A stretch of DNA of 64,000 nucleotides from positions 186,001-250,000 of the forward strand of contig NZ_JAELVF020000001.1 in NCBI RefSeq assembly GCF_018101125.2, read 5' to 3'. This DNA comes from Streptomyces tardus. Its GTDB lineage: Bacteria; Actinomycetota; Actinomycetes; Streptomycetales; Streptomycetaceae. The position numbers and the translations under genes are program-made. Each line of letters starts with the position of its first letter. Positions within the stretch are counted from its first letter, which is position 1. Shown here one piece after another: positions 31,926-40,840 of the stretch. The notes beneath the pieces were generated by a model, which saw only the letters and a program-made list of their open reading frames with translations, did no database searches and was not told the DNA's origin.

Positions 31926-31952
31926 GGGCGCCTGCTCGGCGGCCCGCGTCGG
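31919..31952. terminator. Convergent terminator between mnmA and the thioesterase gene
   Basis: Perfect 11-bp stem (CCGACGCGGGC with GCCCGCGTCGG) and a 12-base loop, eight bases from the thioesterase stop codon. The symmetrical position suggests use from both sides. Confidence 0.8.
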
Positions 31953-31959
31953 CGTACGG

Positions 31960-32817
31960 TCACTGGCTGCGGAAGTGCGAGGGCTTCGGCTTGATCTTCG
32001 CCAACTGCCGCGACTGGGCGACCAGTCGGTCCTCGCTGTCCCACACCTCGGCGTCCTCCTCGAGGTAACCGCCGGCCACGTTGCGGGTGGTGAGCGCGAC
32101 CCGTACCGGGCCCGGCGCCGGCCTCGCCCGTACGTGCGCGGTGAGCTCGACGGTCGGCACCCAGGCGTCGATGCCCAACTCGAAGGCCACCGAGGGCAGT
32201 CCGTCCACGGCCAGCAGCAGCGAGAGCGGGTCGTGGTCCCGACCGTCGGGGAGCGCGAACCAGGCGCGCATCTCCCCCTTGCCGCTGGGCTCGCCGATCG
32301 CCCAGCCGAGGGTGGCCGGGTCGAGCCGCAGGCGGAGCCGGTGCACGATGGGCGGCATCCGCTCCGCGTCGTGCGGGCTGTGCTCCGCGCCGACGCAGTG
32401 CTCCCAGGGCGGGATCTCCGGCGGTTTGGCGGTGGTGTGGACGTCCGCGGGCAGCGCGGAGAGGTCGCCGCAGGTGCCGAGCACCCGTACGCGCTCGACC
32501 TCGTTGCCGTCCGCGTCCGGCTGGAGCAGCCGGGCCGAGCCGGTGGCCGTGCTGTGCCTGCGGGCCGCCACATCGGTGCGGATGACGGCAGGTCCGGGGG
32601 TGGTGCCGCTCAGGTAGTGGGCCGTGATCGTGAAGGGGTCGGGCCGCTCCAGCGCCTCGCCCAGCGCCCGGCCGAGGAGGGCGAGCAGATATCCGCCGTT
32701 GAGCCCGGCTCCGACGCTCCAGCCCTCGGGGAGGTCCGCGTCGAAGACTCCGTCCGTACGGAGCCGCACCCGGGTGTCACGGTCGAACTCGCTCGATCCG
32801 ATCGTTGCTTGGGTCAT
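31960..32817 (-). CDS. TesB-like acyl-CoA thioesterase (double hot-dog fold)
   Basis: A 285-residue protein with the two-domain thioesterase pattern. The N-terminal part contains GWSVGAGLNGGYLLALLGRA and FTITAHYLSGTTPGPA. The C-terminal part contains LSLLLAVDGLPSVAFELG, PTVELTAHVRARP and GYLEEDAEVWD. Members hydrolyse acyl-CoA or act as acyl-CoA binding proteins; substrate length is not readable. ATG 32817 gives MTQATIGSSEFDRD. The frame upstream is antisense to the TRIC gene and not coding. Confidence 0.88.
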   Translation of the reverse strand: MTQATIGSSEFDRDTRVRLRTDGVFDADLPEGWSVGAGLNGGYLLALLGRALGEALERPDPFTITAHYLSGTTPGPAVIRTDVAARRHSTATGSARLLQPDADGNEVERVRVLGTCGDLSALPADVHTTAKPPEIPPWEHCVGAEHSPHDAERMPPIVHRLRLRLDPATLGWAIGEPSGKGEMRAWFALPDGRDHDPLSLLLAVDGLPSVAFELGIDAWVPTVELTAHVRARPAPGPVRVALTTRNVAGGYLEEDAEVWDSEDRLVAQSRQLAKIKPKPSHFRSQ

Positions 32818-32896
32818 GCGGATGACGGTACCCGCTCGCCTTACTGACGGGTAGGTCAGCAAGGGTGCCCGCACAGCCGAGTGGGATGATTTCGTC

Positions 32897-33520
32897 ATGC
32901 TGCACGTCCTGTACCTGGTGGGTGTCTCCGCCTTCGCCGCCAGCGGCGTCCTCGCCGCGCACCGGGCGAACATGGACCCCTTCGGGGGTCTGGTGCTCGC
33001 CTTCGCCGCGGCCGTCTCCGGCGGCACCCTGCGCGACCTGATCCTGGACCGTCACCCGCTCTACTGGACGCAGGACTGGGTGCTGCTGACCGTGGTGGCC
33101 GGCGTCGGTGTCGGCACCATTTGCTATCTGCGGTTCTGGAAGCTTCCGCACCGCTCGCTGCTGGTCGTCGACGCGATCGGGCTCGCGGTGGTCACCGTCA
33201 TCGGCGCCCGCGCGGCGATCGACTCCGGGGTAACGCCGGTGGCCGTCCTCATCCTCGCGGTGCTGACCGGGGTGACCGGCGAAGTCGTACGGGACGTGCT
33301 GTGCGGCGAGTTCCCCCCGCTGCTGCTCCGCGAGGACGTCTACGCGACGGCAGCGTTCGCCGGCGCGCTCTGCTACCTGCTGCTGGACACCCTGGACGTG
33401 GCTCGGACCCCGGCGACGGTCGTCTCGGCGGGGCTGGTCTTCGCGCTGCGGCTGGGCGCGATGTTCCTGGGCCTCTCGCTGCCCCGTCCGCACCGCGAGG
33501 ACGAGCACGGCAACAGCTGA
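32897..33520 (+). CDS. TRIC-family (UPF0126) cation channel membrane protein
   Basis: A 207-residue integral membrane protein of about seven helices, with two repeats bearing the family motif: SGGTLRDLILDR near residue 40 and TGEVVRDVLCGEFP near 125. Bacterial TRIC proteins form trimeric monovalent-cation channels; older annotation is YadS/YicG-like. The N-terminus MLHVLYLVGVSAFAASG begins directly in a membrane helix. It is divergent from the thioesterase gene with 79 bases between. Confidence 0.92.
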   Translation: MLHVLYLVGVSAFAASGVLAAHRANMDPFGGLVLAFAAAVSGGTLRDLILDRHPLYWTQDWVLLTVVAGVGVGTICYLRFWKLPHRSLLVVDAIGLAVVTVIGARAAIDSGVTPVAVLILAVLTGVTGEVVRDVLCGEFPPLLLREDVYATAAFAGALCYLLLDTLDVARTPATVVSAGLVFALRLGAMFLGLSLPRPHREDEHGNS

Positions 33521-33532
33521 GCACGACTGCGA

Positions 33533-33558
33533 CCCGGCACCCCCAAAGGGCTGCCGGG
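33533..33558. terminator. Weak convergent hairpin between TRIC and ABC operon
   Basis: CCCGGCA (33533-33539) pairs with TGCCGGG (33552-33558), with a partly paired outer stem. It lies between two convergent stop codons only 54 bases apart. Confidence 0.5.
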
Positions 33559-33574
33559 CCGCGGTCGCGAACGG

Positions 33575-34774
33575 CTATCCCTCGCGCGCCGGGGCGGGTT
33601 CGTCGCCCCCGGAAGCTCCGGAGCCCGGCCCCTTCTGCCCCTTTTGCACCTTCTGCGCCGTGTCCACCGCGCGCTCCTCCTGCTCCTCCTGCTCCTCGCG
33701 CTCGTGCATCTCGTGCATCTCGTGCGTGAGCGAGGGCGGGCCGGGAAGCGTCGCGGGGACCGATTCGCCGGAACGCCGGAGCCTGCCCTCGGCGATCTCG
33801 GTCGCGTAGTGGCACGCCACCCGGTGGCCGTCGCCGAGGTCCTTCAGCTCGGGCCGGTCGGTCGCGCAGAGCGTGTCCTGCTTCCACGGGCACCTGGTGT
33901 GGAAGCGGCAGCCGGAGGGCGGGTTGGCCGGCGAGGGCAGGTCCCCGGTGAGCAGGATGCGCTCGCGGTTGTCCTCCACCTCCGGGTCCGGCACCGGTAC
34001 GGCCGACATCAGCGCCTTGGTGTACGGGTGCTTGGGCTCCGCGTAGAGCAGGTCACTCGGCGCCTCCTCGACCAGCGAACCCAGGTACATCACGCCGATC
34101 ACGTCGGAGATGTGCCGGACCACGGCCAGGTCGTGGGCGATGACGACGTACGTCAGCCCCATCGAGTCCTGGATCTCCTCCAGCAGGTTGAGGACCTGGG
34201 CCTGGATGGAGACGTCGAGCGCGGAGACCGGTTCGTCGCAGATGATGACGTCCGGTTCGAGCACCAGAGCCCGGGCGATACCGATGCGTTGGCGCTGTCC
34301 GCCGGAGAACTCGTGCGGGTAGCGCGCCAGCGCGTTGGTGGGCAGGCCGACCTTGGCGAGGATCTCCTTGATCTTCTCGCGCCGCTCGTCCTGGTTGGCG
34401 CCGATACCGTGCGCCGCCATGCCCTCGGAGAGGATCGACTCGATGTTCTGCCGCGGGTTGAGGCTGCCCAGCGGGTCCTGGAAGACCATCTGGAGGCGCT
34501 GGCGCTGACGGCGCATCTCCTCCTCGGGGAGGCTCGCCAGGTCGGTGCCGTCGAAGACGACCTCGCCCTCGGTGATGTCGTTCAGGCGCAGCACGGCACG
34601 GCCGAGCGTCGTCTTGCCGCAGCCGGACTCGCCGACCAGACCGTAGGTCTGCCCGGCCTCCACCGACAGGGAGATTCCGTCGACGGCGTAGACGTGCCCC
34701 ACCACCCGGTCGAAGAAGATGCCCTTCTTGACCGGGAAGTGGACCTTCACGCCCTTCAGTTCGAGCAGGCTCAT
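33575..34774 (-). CDS. Peptide ABC transporter ATP-binding protein (DppF/OppF type)
   Basis: A 399-residue ATPase that powers peptide uptake. Walker A is [14 protein letters not shown], the signature LSGGQ appears as [14 protein letters not shown], and Walker B is [14 protein letters not shown]. The oligopeptide-type C-terminal domain ([13 protein letters not shown]) is present. The last ~70 residues are an unusual Glu/Gln/His/Met-rich low-complexity tail ([18 protein letters not shown] and QKVQKGQKG). Its ATG overlaps the stop of the preceding ATPase gene as ATGA. Last gene of a five-gene operon. Confidence 0.94.
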   Translation of the reverse strand: MSLLELKGVKVHFPVKKGIFFDRVVGHVYAVDGISLSVEAGQTYGLVGESGCGKTTLGRAVLRLNDITEGEVVFDGTDLASLPEEEMRRQRQRLQMVFQDPLGSLNPRQNIESILSEGMAAHGIGANQDERREKIKEILAKVGLPTNALARYPHEFSGGQRQRIGIARALVLEPDVIICDEPVSALDVSIQAQVLNLLEEIQDSMGLTYVVIAHDLAVVRHISDVIGVMYLGSLVEEAPSDLLYAEPKHPYTKALMSAVPVPDPEVEDNRERILLTGDLPSPANPPSGCRFHTRCPWKQDTLCATDRPELKDLGDGHRVACHYATEIAEGRLRRSGESVPATLPGPPSLTHEMHEMHEREEQEEQEERAVDTAQKVQKGQKGPGSGASGGDEPAPAREG

Positions 34775-35871
34775 GAGCTGGCCTCCGTTGTGTCCGCCTT
34801 CTCGATGTCCGCGGACTTGCCGTCGCGGGCGTCGCCCACGGCGTCCTCGCCCGCGGACTCCGCCCGGCCCGCGTCCCCGTCGTCGTTCGGGGTCGAGCCC
34901 TCCACCACCGGGTTCACGCAGCGGACCTGGTGGCCGGCGGTCAGCGGCTCGGTGAGCTGCGGCGTACCGGTCAGGCACTCCATCGTGTAGTAGTCGCACC
35001 GCGGGGCGAAGGCGCAGCCGTCCGCCCACTCGATGTTGTCGTTGATGGAGCCGCGGATCGGGTTCAGCTTCTCGCCGCGCGGGGCGTCGAGCCGGGGAAT
35101 CGATCCGAGCAGCCCGTGCGAGTACGGGTGGGTCGGCGCCGCGAAGAGCGGCCTGCGCTCGGCGGACTCGACGACACGACCCGCGTAGAGCACGTTCACC
35201 TTGTCGCAGAGCCCGGCGACCACGCCGAGGTCGTGGGTGATCATCAGCAGTCCGGTGCCCTCCTGGTCGACCAACTCCTTGAGGAGTTCCAGGATCTGGG
35301 CCTGAATGGTGACGTCGAGGGCGGTCGTCGGCTCGTCCGCGATGAGCATCCGCGGCGCACAGGCCACGGCCATCGCGATCAGCGCCCGCTGGCGCATACC
35401 GCCGGAGAGCTGGTGCGGGTACTCCTTGAGCCGCCTGGTCGGGTCGGGGATGCCGACCCGGTCCAGCAGATCGGCCGCTTCCTTGCGCGCGGCCTCACCC
35501 TTCATCCCCCGGTGCCGCTTGAGGATCTCGGTGACCTGGACACCGATGGGGACCACCGGGTTCAGCGAGGAAAGCGGGTCCTGGAAGATCATCGCCAGCT
35601 GGGTGCCGCGCATGTCGCGCATGCGGTTCTTGCTGAGCGAGAGCAGGTCGGTGCCGTCGTAGTCGGCGGTACCGCCGATGCGTACGCCCTTGTCGGGGAG
35701 CAGGCCCATCAGCGCGAGCGAGGTGACGCTCTTGCCGCAGCCCGACTCCCCCACCAGACCGACGACCTGGCCGGGATCGATGTCGAAGGAGACCCCGGAC
35801 ACCGCCTTCGCGTCGCGTTGCCCGCGACGGGTGAAGGTGATGCTCAGTTCGTCCACGGAAAGCAGTGCCAT
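34771..35871 (-). CDS. Peptide ABC transporter ATP-binding protein (DppD/OppD type)
   Basis: A 366-residue ATPase partner of the preceding entry. Walker A is [14 protein letters not shown], the signature is LSGGMRQRALIA and Walker B is RMLIADEPTTALD. The oligopeptide C-terminal domain has cysteines in CAFAPRCDYYTMEC. An acidic tail follows residue 310. ATG 35871 (MALLSVDELSITF) lies four bases after the permease stop. An upstream start would run into the permease gene. Confidence 0.94.
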   Translation of the reverse strand: MALLSVDELSITFTRRGQRDAKAVSGVSFDIDPGQVVGLVGESGCGKSVTSLALMGLLPDKGVRIGGTADYDGTDLLSLSKNRMRDMRGTQLAMIFQDPLSSLNPVVPIGVQVTEILKRHRGMKGEAARKEAADLLDRVGIPDPTRRLKEYPHQLSGGMRQRALIAMAVACAPRMLIADEPTTALDVTIQAQILELLKELVDQEGTGLLMITHDLGVVAGLCDKVNVLYAGRVVESAERRPLFAAPTHPYSHGLLGSIPRLDAPRGEKLNPIRGSINDNIEWADGCAFAPRCDYYTMECLTGTPQLTEPLTAGHQVRCVNPVVEGSTPNDDGDAGRAESAGEDAVGDARDGKSADIEKADTTEASS

Positions 35872-35875
35872 GTCA

Positions 35876-36832
35876 TCAGCTCCGCAGTTTCGGGTCGAGT
35901 GCTTCCCGCATGGCCTCACCGAGCAGGGTGAAGCCGAGAGCGGTGATGATGATGCCCACCGCCGGGTAGACCGCGAGCATGGGCGCGTCGTCGAAGAACG
36001 CCTGGGACTCCGCCAGCATGACGCCCCACTCCGGGGTCGCCGGGTTGGGGTTGCCCAGTCCGAGGTACGACAGCGCCGCCGCCTCGATGATGGCGGTCGC
36101 CAGACAGAGCGTCGCCTGGACGATCACGGGGCTGAGCGAGTTCGGCAGGATCTGCGAGAAGACGATCCGGCGCTTGCGCACGCCCAGTGCCTTGGCTGCG
36201 AGCACGTAGTCCGCACCGCCCTGCGCCAGCATCGCACCGCGCAACAGCCGGGCGAAGATGGGGATCTGGACCACACCCACGGCGATCATCACCGTGGTGA
36301 GGCTCTGTCCGAGCACCGCCGCGATGGAGACCGCGAGCAGCAGCGAGGGCATCGCGAGCATCATGTCGATGACACGCATGATCACGGTGTCGACCTTGCG
36401 CCCCGTGTTGCCACCGAGGGTGAGGGCCGCGCCGGAGAGTCCACCGAGGATCGCGCCGACGGTCAGACCGAGCAGGGTGGCGACGACGCCGACCATCAGG
36501 GTCTGGCGCGCACCGACCAGCATTCGGGAGAACTCGTCGCGGCCGAGCTGGTCGAGTCCGAACCAGTTGCCGTCGCGCGGGCCGACGAAGATGCCCCTGT
36601 TGCGGAACACCTCGCCCCGCCACATCTGGGTGGGGTCGTGCGGTGCGACCCACGGGCCGACGACGGCCAGCACCACGAAGAGGCCGATGACGACCGCACC
36701 GATGAGGGCCATCTTGCTGGTGCGCAGACGTCGGTACGCCTCCACCCAGAGGCTGGCGCCGGTGCTGGTCTCCTGCTTCGCGGTGAGCTCGGCCAGCCGG
36801 TCGATCTTGGCTGCTTTCGTGTCGAGACTCAT
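35876..36832 (-). CDS. Peptide ABC transporter permease (DppC/OppC type)
   Basis: A 318-residue inner-membrane permease. An N-terminal ~35-residue cytoplasmic segment is followed by helix 1 (LIGAVVIGLFVVLAVVGPWV), the periplasmic loop HDPTQMWRGEVF, and the binding-protein-dependent transport domain. The EAA-type loop is near YVLAAKALGVRKRRIVFSQI. The ATG overlaps the preceding permease stop as ATGA, so the two are translationally coupled. Confidence 0.94.
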   Translation of the reverse strand: MSLDTKAAKIDRLAELTAKQETSTGASLWVEAYRRLRTSKMALIGAVVIGLFVVLAVVGPWVAPHDPTQMWRGEVFRNRGIFVGPRDGNWFGLDQLGRDEFSRMLVGARQTLMVGVVATLLGLTVGAILGGLSGAALTLGGNTGRKVDTVIMRVIDMMLAMPSLLLAVSIAAVLGQSLTTVMIAVGVVQIPIFARLLRGAMLAQGGADYVLAAKALGVRKRRIVFSQILPNSLSPVIVQATLCLATAIIEAAALSYLGLGNPNPATPEWGVMLAESQAFFDDAPMLAVYPAVGIIITALGFTLLGEAMREALDPKLRS

Positions 36833-37836
36833 CAGTGCACCCGCACTCTCGGGTCGATCAGGCTGTACGCCACGTCGACCAGCAGATTGATGATGACGAA
36901 CGTGGCGGCGATGAACATGATGAAGCCCGTGAGCACGGGGTAGTCACGGTTGTCGATCGCATCCTTGAGGAAGGAGCCGATCCCGCCGAAGGAGAACACC
37001 GATTCGGTCAGCACCGCTCCCGACAGCAGACCACCGGTGAGCAGACCGATCGCTGTGACGATCGGCAGCAGGGCGTTGCGCAGGACGTGCCGGATGCGGA
37101 CCACGCTCTTGTTGAGGCCCTTGGACTCGGCGGTGCGGATGTAGTCCTCGCCGAGCACCTCCAGAACACTGGCCCTGGTCATGCGCACCACGATGGCGAG
37201 CGGGATGGAGGCGAGCGCGATCGCCGGCAGCGCCAGGTGGTTGATGGCCCCCCAGGCCGCGTCCAACTCGCCGGTCAGCAGGCCGTCGAGGACGTAGAAC
37301 CCGGTGACTTCCGTCGCGTTCATCCCGGTCTCCTGGCGACCGCCCGCGGGGAACCAGCCGAGGTTCACCGCGAAGAGGGCGCGCAGCAGGAAGGCCAGGA
37401 AGAACACCGGGATGCAGATACCGAGAAGAGAGCCGGAAACGGCCGCGACATCGAGCCAGCCACCGCGTCTGCGGGCGGCGAAATAGCCGAGCGGAATTCC
37501 GACCACAACGGCGAGGAGCATCGCGGAGAGAGCGAGCTCGACAGTCGCCGGAAAACGAAGCAGGAGTTCGTCGAGAACCGGCTGCCCGGTCTGGCTCGAC
37601 GTGCCCAGATCACCTTGGACTATTCGTTGGAGAAACAGCCAGTACTGCTCCATCACGGGTTTGTCGAGGCCCAGTTGCTCCTCGATCCTCGCCTTTGATT
37701 CGGCGGTGGCGCGTTCCCCCAGCATGGCCGCGGCGGGTCCGCCGGGAAGCCGATGCACCCAGAGGAACAGCAGGATCGACAGGCCAGCCAGGGTGGGAAT
37801 GAGTTGCAGCAGTCTTCGGATCACAAGACGCAGCAC
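36832..37836 (-). CDS. Peptide ABC transporter permease (DppB/OppB type)
   Basis: A 334-residue permease. The classic start MLRLVIRRLLQLIPTLAGLS is followed by the HRLPGGPAAAMLG loop. The EAA-type segment is YIRTAESKGLNKSVVRIRHV, followed by RNALLPIVTAIG. It forms the channel with the DppC-type permease. It is separated from the upstream binding-protein gene by 85 bases containing a very stable hairpin. Confidence 0.94.
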   Translation of the reverse strand: MLRLVIRRLLQLIPTLAGLSILLFLWVHRLPGGPAAAMLGERATAESKARIEEQLGLDKPVMEQYWLFLQRIVQGDLGTSSQTGQPVLDELLLRFPATVELALSAMLLAVVVGIPLGYFAARRRGGWLDVAAVSGSLLGICIPVFFLAFLLRALFAVNLGWFPAGGRQETGMNATEVTGFYVLDGLLTGELDAAWGAINHLALPAIALASIPLAIVVRMTRASVLEVLGEDYIRTAESKGLNKSVVRIRHVLRNALLPIVTAIGLLTGGLLSGAVLTESVFSFGGIGSFLKDAIDNRDYPVLTGFIMFIAATFVIINLLVDVAYSLIDPRVRVH

Positions 37837-37864
37837 GCTCGTTCCCCCTTTCTTTCGTCATAAG

Positions 37865-37910
37865 GCAGGTCCGCCCGGCCACGAGTGGTGCCGTGGCCGG
37901 GCGGACCTGC
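37865..37910 (-). terminator. Perfect 19-bp stem-loop between binding-protein and permease genes
   Basis: Positions 37865-37883 pair without mismatch with 37892-37910 around an 8-base loop. In binding-protein operons such hairpins act as partial terminators or protect the upstream message from 3' exonucleases, so the binding protein is made in excess over the membrane parts. No T tract follows. Confidence 0.85.
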
Positions 37911-37921
37911 GCAATCTGCTG

Positions 37922-39580
37922 TTACTTGAAGGAGGCCTCCGCGAAGTTCTCCTGCGTCAGCGGGGAGACCTTCGGGGGGTTGACGTCCTTGCCGAACGCA
38001 ATGGACGGCGGCGAGGAGGAGACCGGAAGGCCGGGCAGGTAGTCCATGACGACCTCGTTGGCCTTCTTGTACAGCTCGACGCGCTTCTCCAGGTCCGGCT
38101 CGGAGCCGGAGTCCTTCACCGCGTCGAACACCTTCTTGTCCTTGAAGCCCCACTCCTTCAGGGGCTCGGCGAACCAGGTGCCGAGGAAGTTGTACGCGTC
38201 GTTGAAGTCACCGGTCCAACCCAGCAGGTACAGACCGCACTTGCCGTCGCGGACACTGTCGGAGTAGGTCGGGTTCCACTTCATCGGGTGGGTCTTGACC
38301 TTGATGCCGACGTTCTCCAGATCCTTCTGCATGATCTGGTACATGTCCTTCGGCGCCGGCATGTAGGGGCGGGTGACCTCGGTCGGGTAGCAGAAGTCGA
38401 CCGTCAGGTTCTCCTCGCCGGCTTCCTTCAGAAGCTTCTTGGCGTTCTCCGGGTCGTGCTTGATCTCCGGAACCTTGTCGGAGTAGCCCTCGATCGTGTC
38501 GGGCACGAACTGCGAGGCTATCTTTCCGCCTTCGGGCAGCTGCGTGTCGACGATGTTCTGCCGGTCGATGGCCTGCGAGACGGCCTGGCGGACCTTCTTA
38601 TCCTTCAGCGCCGGGTTCTTCTCCTGCGCCATTCCGACGTAGAAGAGGTTGAACACCTTGCGGACCGGAACCTGGAAGCCCTCCTTCTCCAGGCTCGCCA
38701 CGTCACCGGGCGCCACCAGGTCGTACCCCTGAATGCCACCGGACTCGAGGGCCTGCTTGCGGCCGTCCTCGGTGTCGATGGTCCGGAAGACGAGGGTGTC
38801 CGTCTTGGCCTTGTCGCCGTGGTACCCGTCGAACTTCTTGAGGGTGATCTCCTTGTTGCCCTTGTTCCACTTCTCGACCTCGAAGGGACCGGTGCCCGCG
38901 ACCGTGCCCGCTTCCTGCGTGTACTTGGGCCGGCTGATCGCGTCGCCGCTGCCGGAGGCGTTCTCCTTCTCGTACTTCTCGATGGCCTTCGGCGAGTGGA
39001 TCGCCATGGCCTGGAGCGAGAAGCCGCCGGGAAGGTTGGCGGTCGCCTTCTTCACCTTGATGACGGCGGTGTGCTCGTCCTTGGCCTCGCAGCCGACGTA
39101 GTTCGACGCCGGGAGGCTGTCGTTCTCGTTCTTCTTGAAGCCGCCGAAGACCTTCTGCCAGTAGTACGACAGCAGGTCGGACTGGTAGGTGCCGGTCCAG
39201 TTGTACCAGCGGTCGTAGTTGGCGCAGACCGCGTCGGCATTGAACTTCTCGCCGTCGTGGAACTCGACGTCCTTCTTGAGGTCGAAGGTCCACTCGGTGG
39301 CGTCCTTGTTGCTCGACCACTTCGTGGCCAGGCCCGGACTGAACTCCGTGCCGCCGGGCTCGTGTTCGATGAGGGCTTCGAAAGACTGACGTGTGACCCG
39401 GAAGGTCTCGCCATCGCTGGAGATGGACGGGTCAAGAGAATCGGGGTCGCCAGCGGCGCCGAACACGAACGGCTTGTCGCCGTTGTCGTCGCCTCGTTCA
39501 CTGGCACAACCAGTGGCGATCACACCGACCGCAAGGGCTGCCGCGAGCGTACGGGCCACCCTCGATCTGGTTTTACGCAT
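37922..39580 (-). CDS. Peptide-binding lipoprotein of ABC transporter (DppA/OppA type)
   Basis: A 552-residue extracellular solute-binding protein family 5 member. The signal peptide MRKTRSRVARTLAAALAVGV runs into lipobox IATGC, with Cys near residue 25. Family motifs include VTRQSFEALIEHEPGGTEFS, GLATKWSSN, VEFHDGEKFNADAV and VRQAVSQAIDRQNIV. It captures peptides outside the membrane for the four downstream proteins. The ribosome site GAGGTGG precedes the ATG. It is the first gene of the operon and probably the most abundant product. Confidence 0.94.
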   Translation of the reverse strand: MRKTRSRVARTLAAALAVGVIATGCASERGDDNGDKPFVFGAAGDPDSLDPSISSDGETFRVTRQSFEALIEHEPGGTEFSPGLATKWSSNKDATEWTFDLKKDVEFHDGEKFNADAVCANYDRWYNWTGTYQSDLLSYYWQKVFGGFKKNENDSLPASNYVGCEAKDEHTAVIKVKKATANLPGGFSLQAMAIHSPKAIEKYEKENASGSGDAISRPKYTQEAGTVAGTGPFEVEKWNKGNKEITLKKFDGYHGDKAKTDTLVFRTIDTEDGRKQALESGGIQGYDLVAPGDVASLEKEGFQVPVRKVFNLFYVGMAQEKNPALKDKKVRQAVSQAIDRQNIVDTQLPEGGKIASQFVPDTIEGYSDKVPEIKHDPENAKKLLKEAGEENLTVDFCYPTEVTRPYMPAPKDMYQIMQKDLENVGIKVKTHPMKWNPTYSDSVRDGKCGLYLLGWTGDFNDAYNFLGTWFAEPLKEWGFKDKKVFDAVKDSGSEPDLEKRVELYKKANEVVMDYLPGLPVSSSPPSIAFGKDVNPPKVSPLTQENFAEASFK

Positions 39581-39893
39581 GGGTCCACCTCAGGGGTCAG
39601 TGGTGGTGCAGGAGCTCTAGTCGCCCGCACATTACTGTGCATCCACATAGGTGTGAACCGTCCGCATGTCGGTGATACCGAGCTGAGACCAGAGGCCCGC
39701 GCAGAGTTGTCGTTTACCTGCCCATACCGCCCATTCGGACCGTCATGAACAAGGCGCCGGGCAGTAATGAAGCCGTTATGAAAGGCCCTTCGGGTCGCCC
39801 GAACGCCCCTGGACGAAAGCCACGGAATTCCCGACCCGTGCCCCGCGCAAGGAAGTTGGCCGGGCGCCCCGTCGCCGGAGATGCCGTCCGCTC
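39581..39893. promoter_or_regulatory. Promoter region of the peptide ABC operon
   Basis: About 310 bases without a gene, noticeably AT-richer near 39615-39670 and 39740-39790, where the operon promoter is likely. On the minus strand TAATGT (near 39634) could serve as a -10 element, but I cannot pair it with a good -35. No strong terminator for the sseB-type gene is visible. Confidence 0.45.
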
Positions 39894-40664
39894 TCAGTAC
39901 GCGCGCGGGTAGCCGTACCCGTATCCGGGCGCCGCGGCGGTGGCGGGCGCGCCCTGGGCGTCGCGGTCGAAGAACGGCCGGGCGCTGGCCCGCAGCCACA
40001 TGGCCACCTGGTCGTACTCGTCCGACATCACCACGGTGGACACCGGCAGCCCCTCGGGCACCGAGGCGACCGCCTGACGCATCATCTGCCGCACGGCCTC
40101 CACCGACTGGTGGCCGCTGTCGTACAGGTCCAGTCCGATGGCCAGGTACGCGGCGCCGACTGCCGGCTGCACCCAGGCGCGACGCAGGCTGCGCACCGCG
40201 GGCGTGTACTGCGCGCCGTGCGTGAGCTGGGCGTAGAAGTGCGGGATCTCCAGGCTCGGTTCACTGATCCGCAGCGGTCCGGCGGGCAGCAGGTCGAGGC
40301 CGCCGTGGATCCGGCGCAGATCCAGCCACGGCACCCCGACGCCGCCGCCGGGTGCGTGCGGGTTGATCCACAGGCCCCACCGCCCCGGGTAGAGCGCGGC
40401 GGCGATCTCCGCACCGGTCGACACCTCGTGGGACCGGCTCCAGCCGGAGACGGCGAGCTCCTGGGCGGAGGTCACACAGGGGACGTAGCCGTGGCCGGCC
40501 ACCTCCATGTTGCCGAACTGGGCGTCCGGGGTGCCGGGGCTGCCGTGCCAGAGCAGCATCCAGAGCCTGCCGGCGCCCAACGCGCCCAGCAGCGCTTCGT
40601 ACGCGTCGTATCTGCCAGGAGTCACCTGGTGCAGCAGCTGTTCGACGCTCTCACCCGCGCTCAC
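39894..40664 (-). CDS. SseB family protein (first copy)
   Basis: A 256-residue protein related to the C-terminal half of SseB, named for enhanced serine sensitivity in E. coli. It shows EQLLHQVTPGRYDAYEALLG near the start, then LWINPHAPGGGVGVPWLDLR and the SseB C-terminal domain from about residue 150 (YLAIGLDLYDSGHQSVEAVR). The tail GYGYGYPRAY is Tyr/Gly-rich. GTG 40664 has AAGGG upstream. Function is unknown. Position beside glycine/serine genes may be meaningful. Confidence 0.82.
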   Translation of the reverse strand: MSAGESVEQLLHQVTPGRYDAYEALLGALGAGRLWMLLWHGSPGTPDAQFGNMEVAGHGYVPCVTSAQELAVSGWSRSHEVSTGAEIAAALYPGRWGLWINPHAPGGGVGVPWLDLRRIHGGLDLLPAGPLRISEPSLEIPHFYAQLTHGAQYTPAVRSLRRAWVQPAVGAAYLAIGLDLYDSGHQSVEAVRQMMRQAVASVPEGLPVSTVVMSDEYDQVAMWLRASARPFFDRDAQGAPATAAAPGYGYGYPRAY

Positions 40665-40840
40665 GTCGGCCGCCCTTCTCCGCTTCGTACCTGCCACCGG
40701 GCACCGGCGTGCCCCCGCCCCGACATCCAACCAGCTTACGAGGCGCGAGGCGCGGGCCCGGGGTACTCATTCGGATACTCATCCGCGCCTGAGCATCCCG
40801 ACCCGGTCGGCCGGTGAAGTCCCGCTCCACCCGCACCGGT

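Noticed and set aside
37601-39748. 715-codon open frame on the plus strand
   Set aside because: It runs antisense to the DppA/DppB-type genes, has Val/Leu/Arg/Asp-rich sequence typical of high-GC shadow frames and no recognisable domain. The same applies to long antisense frames at 114-1700, 2131-4068, 13041-15077, 15026-16771, 19148-20995 and 44963-46579.
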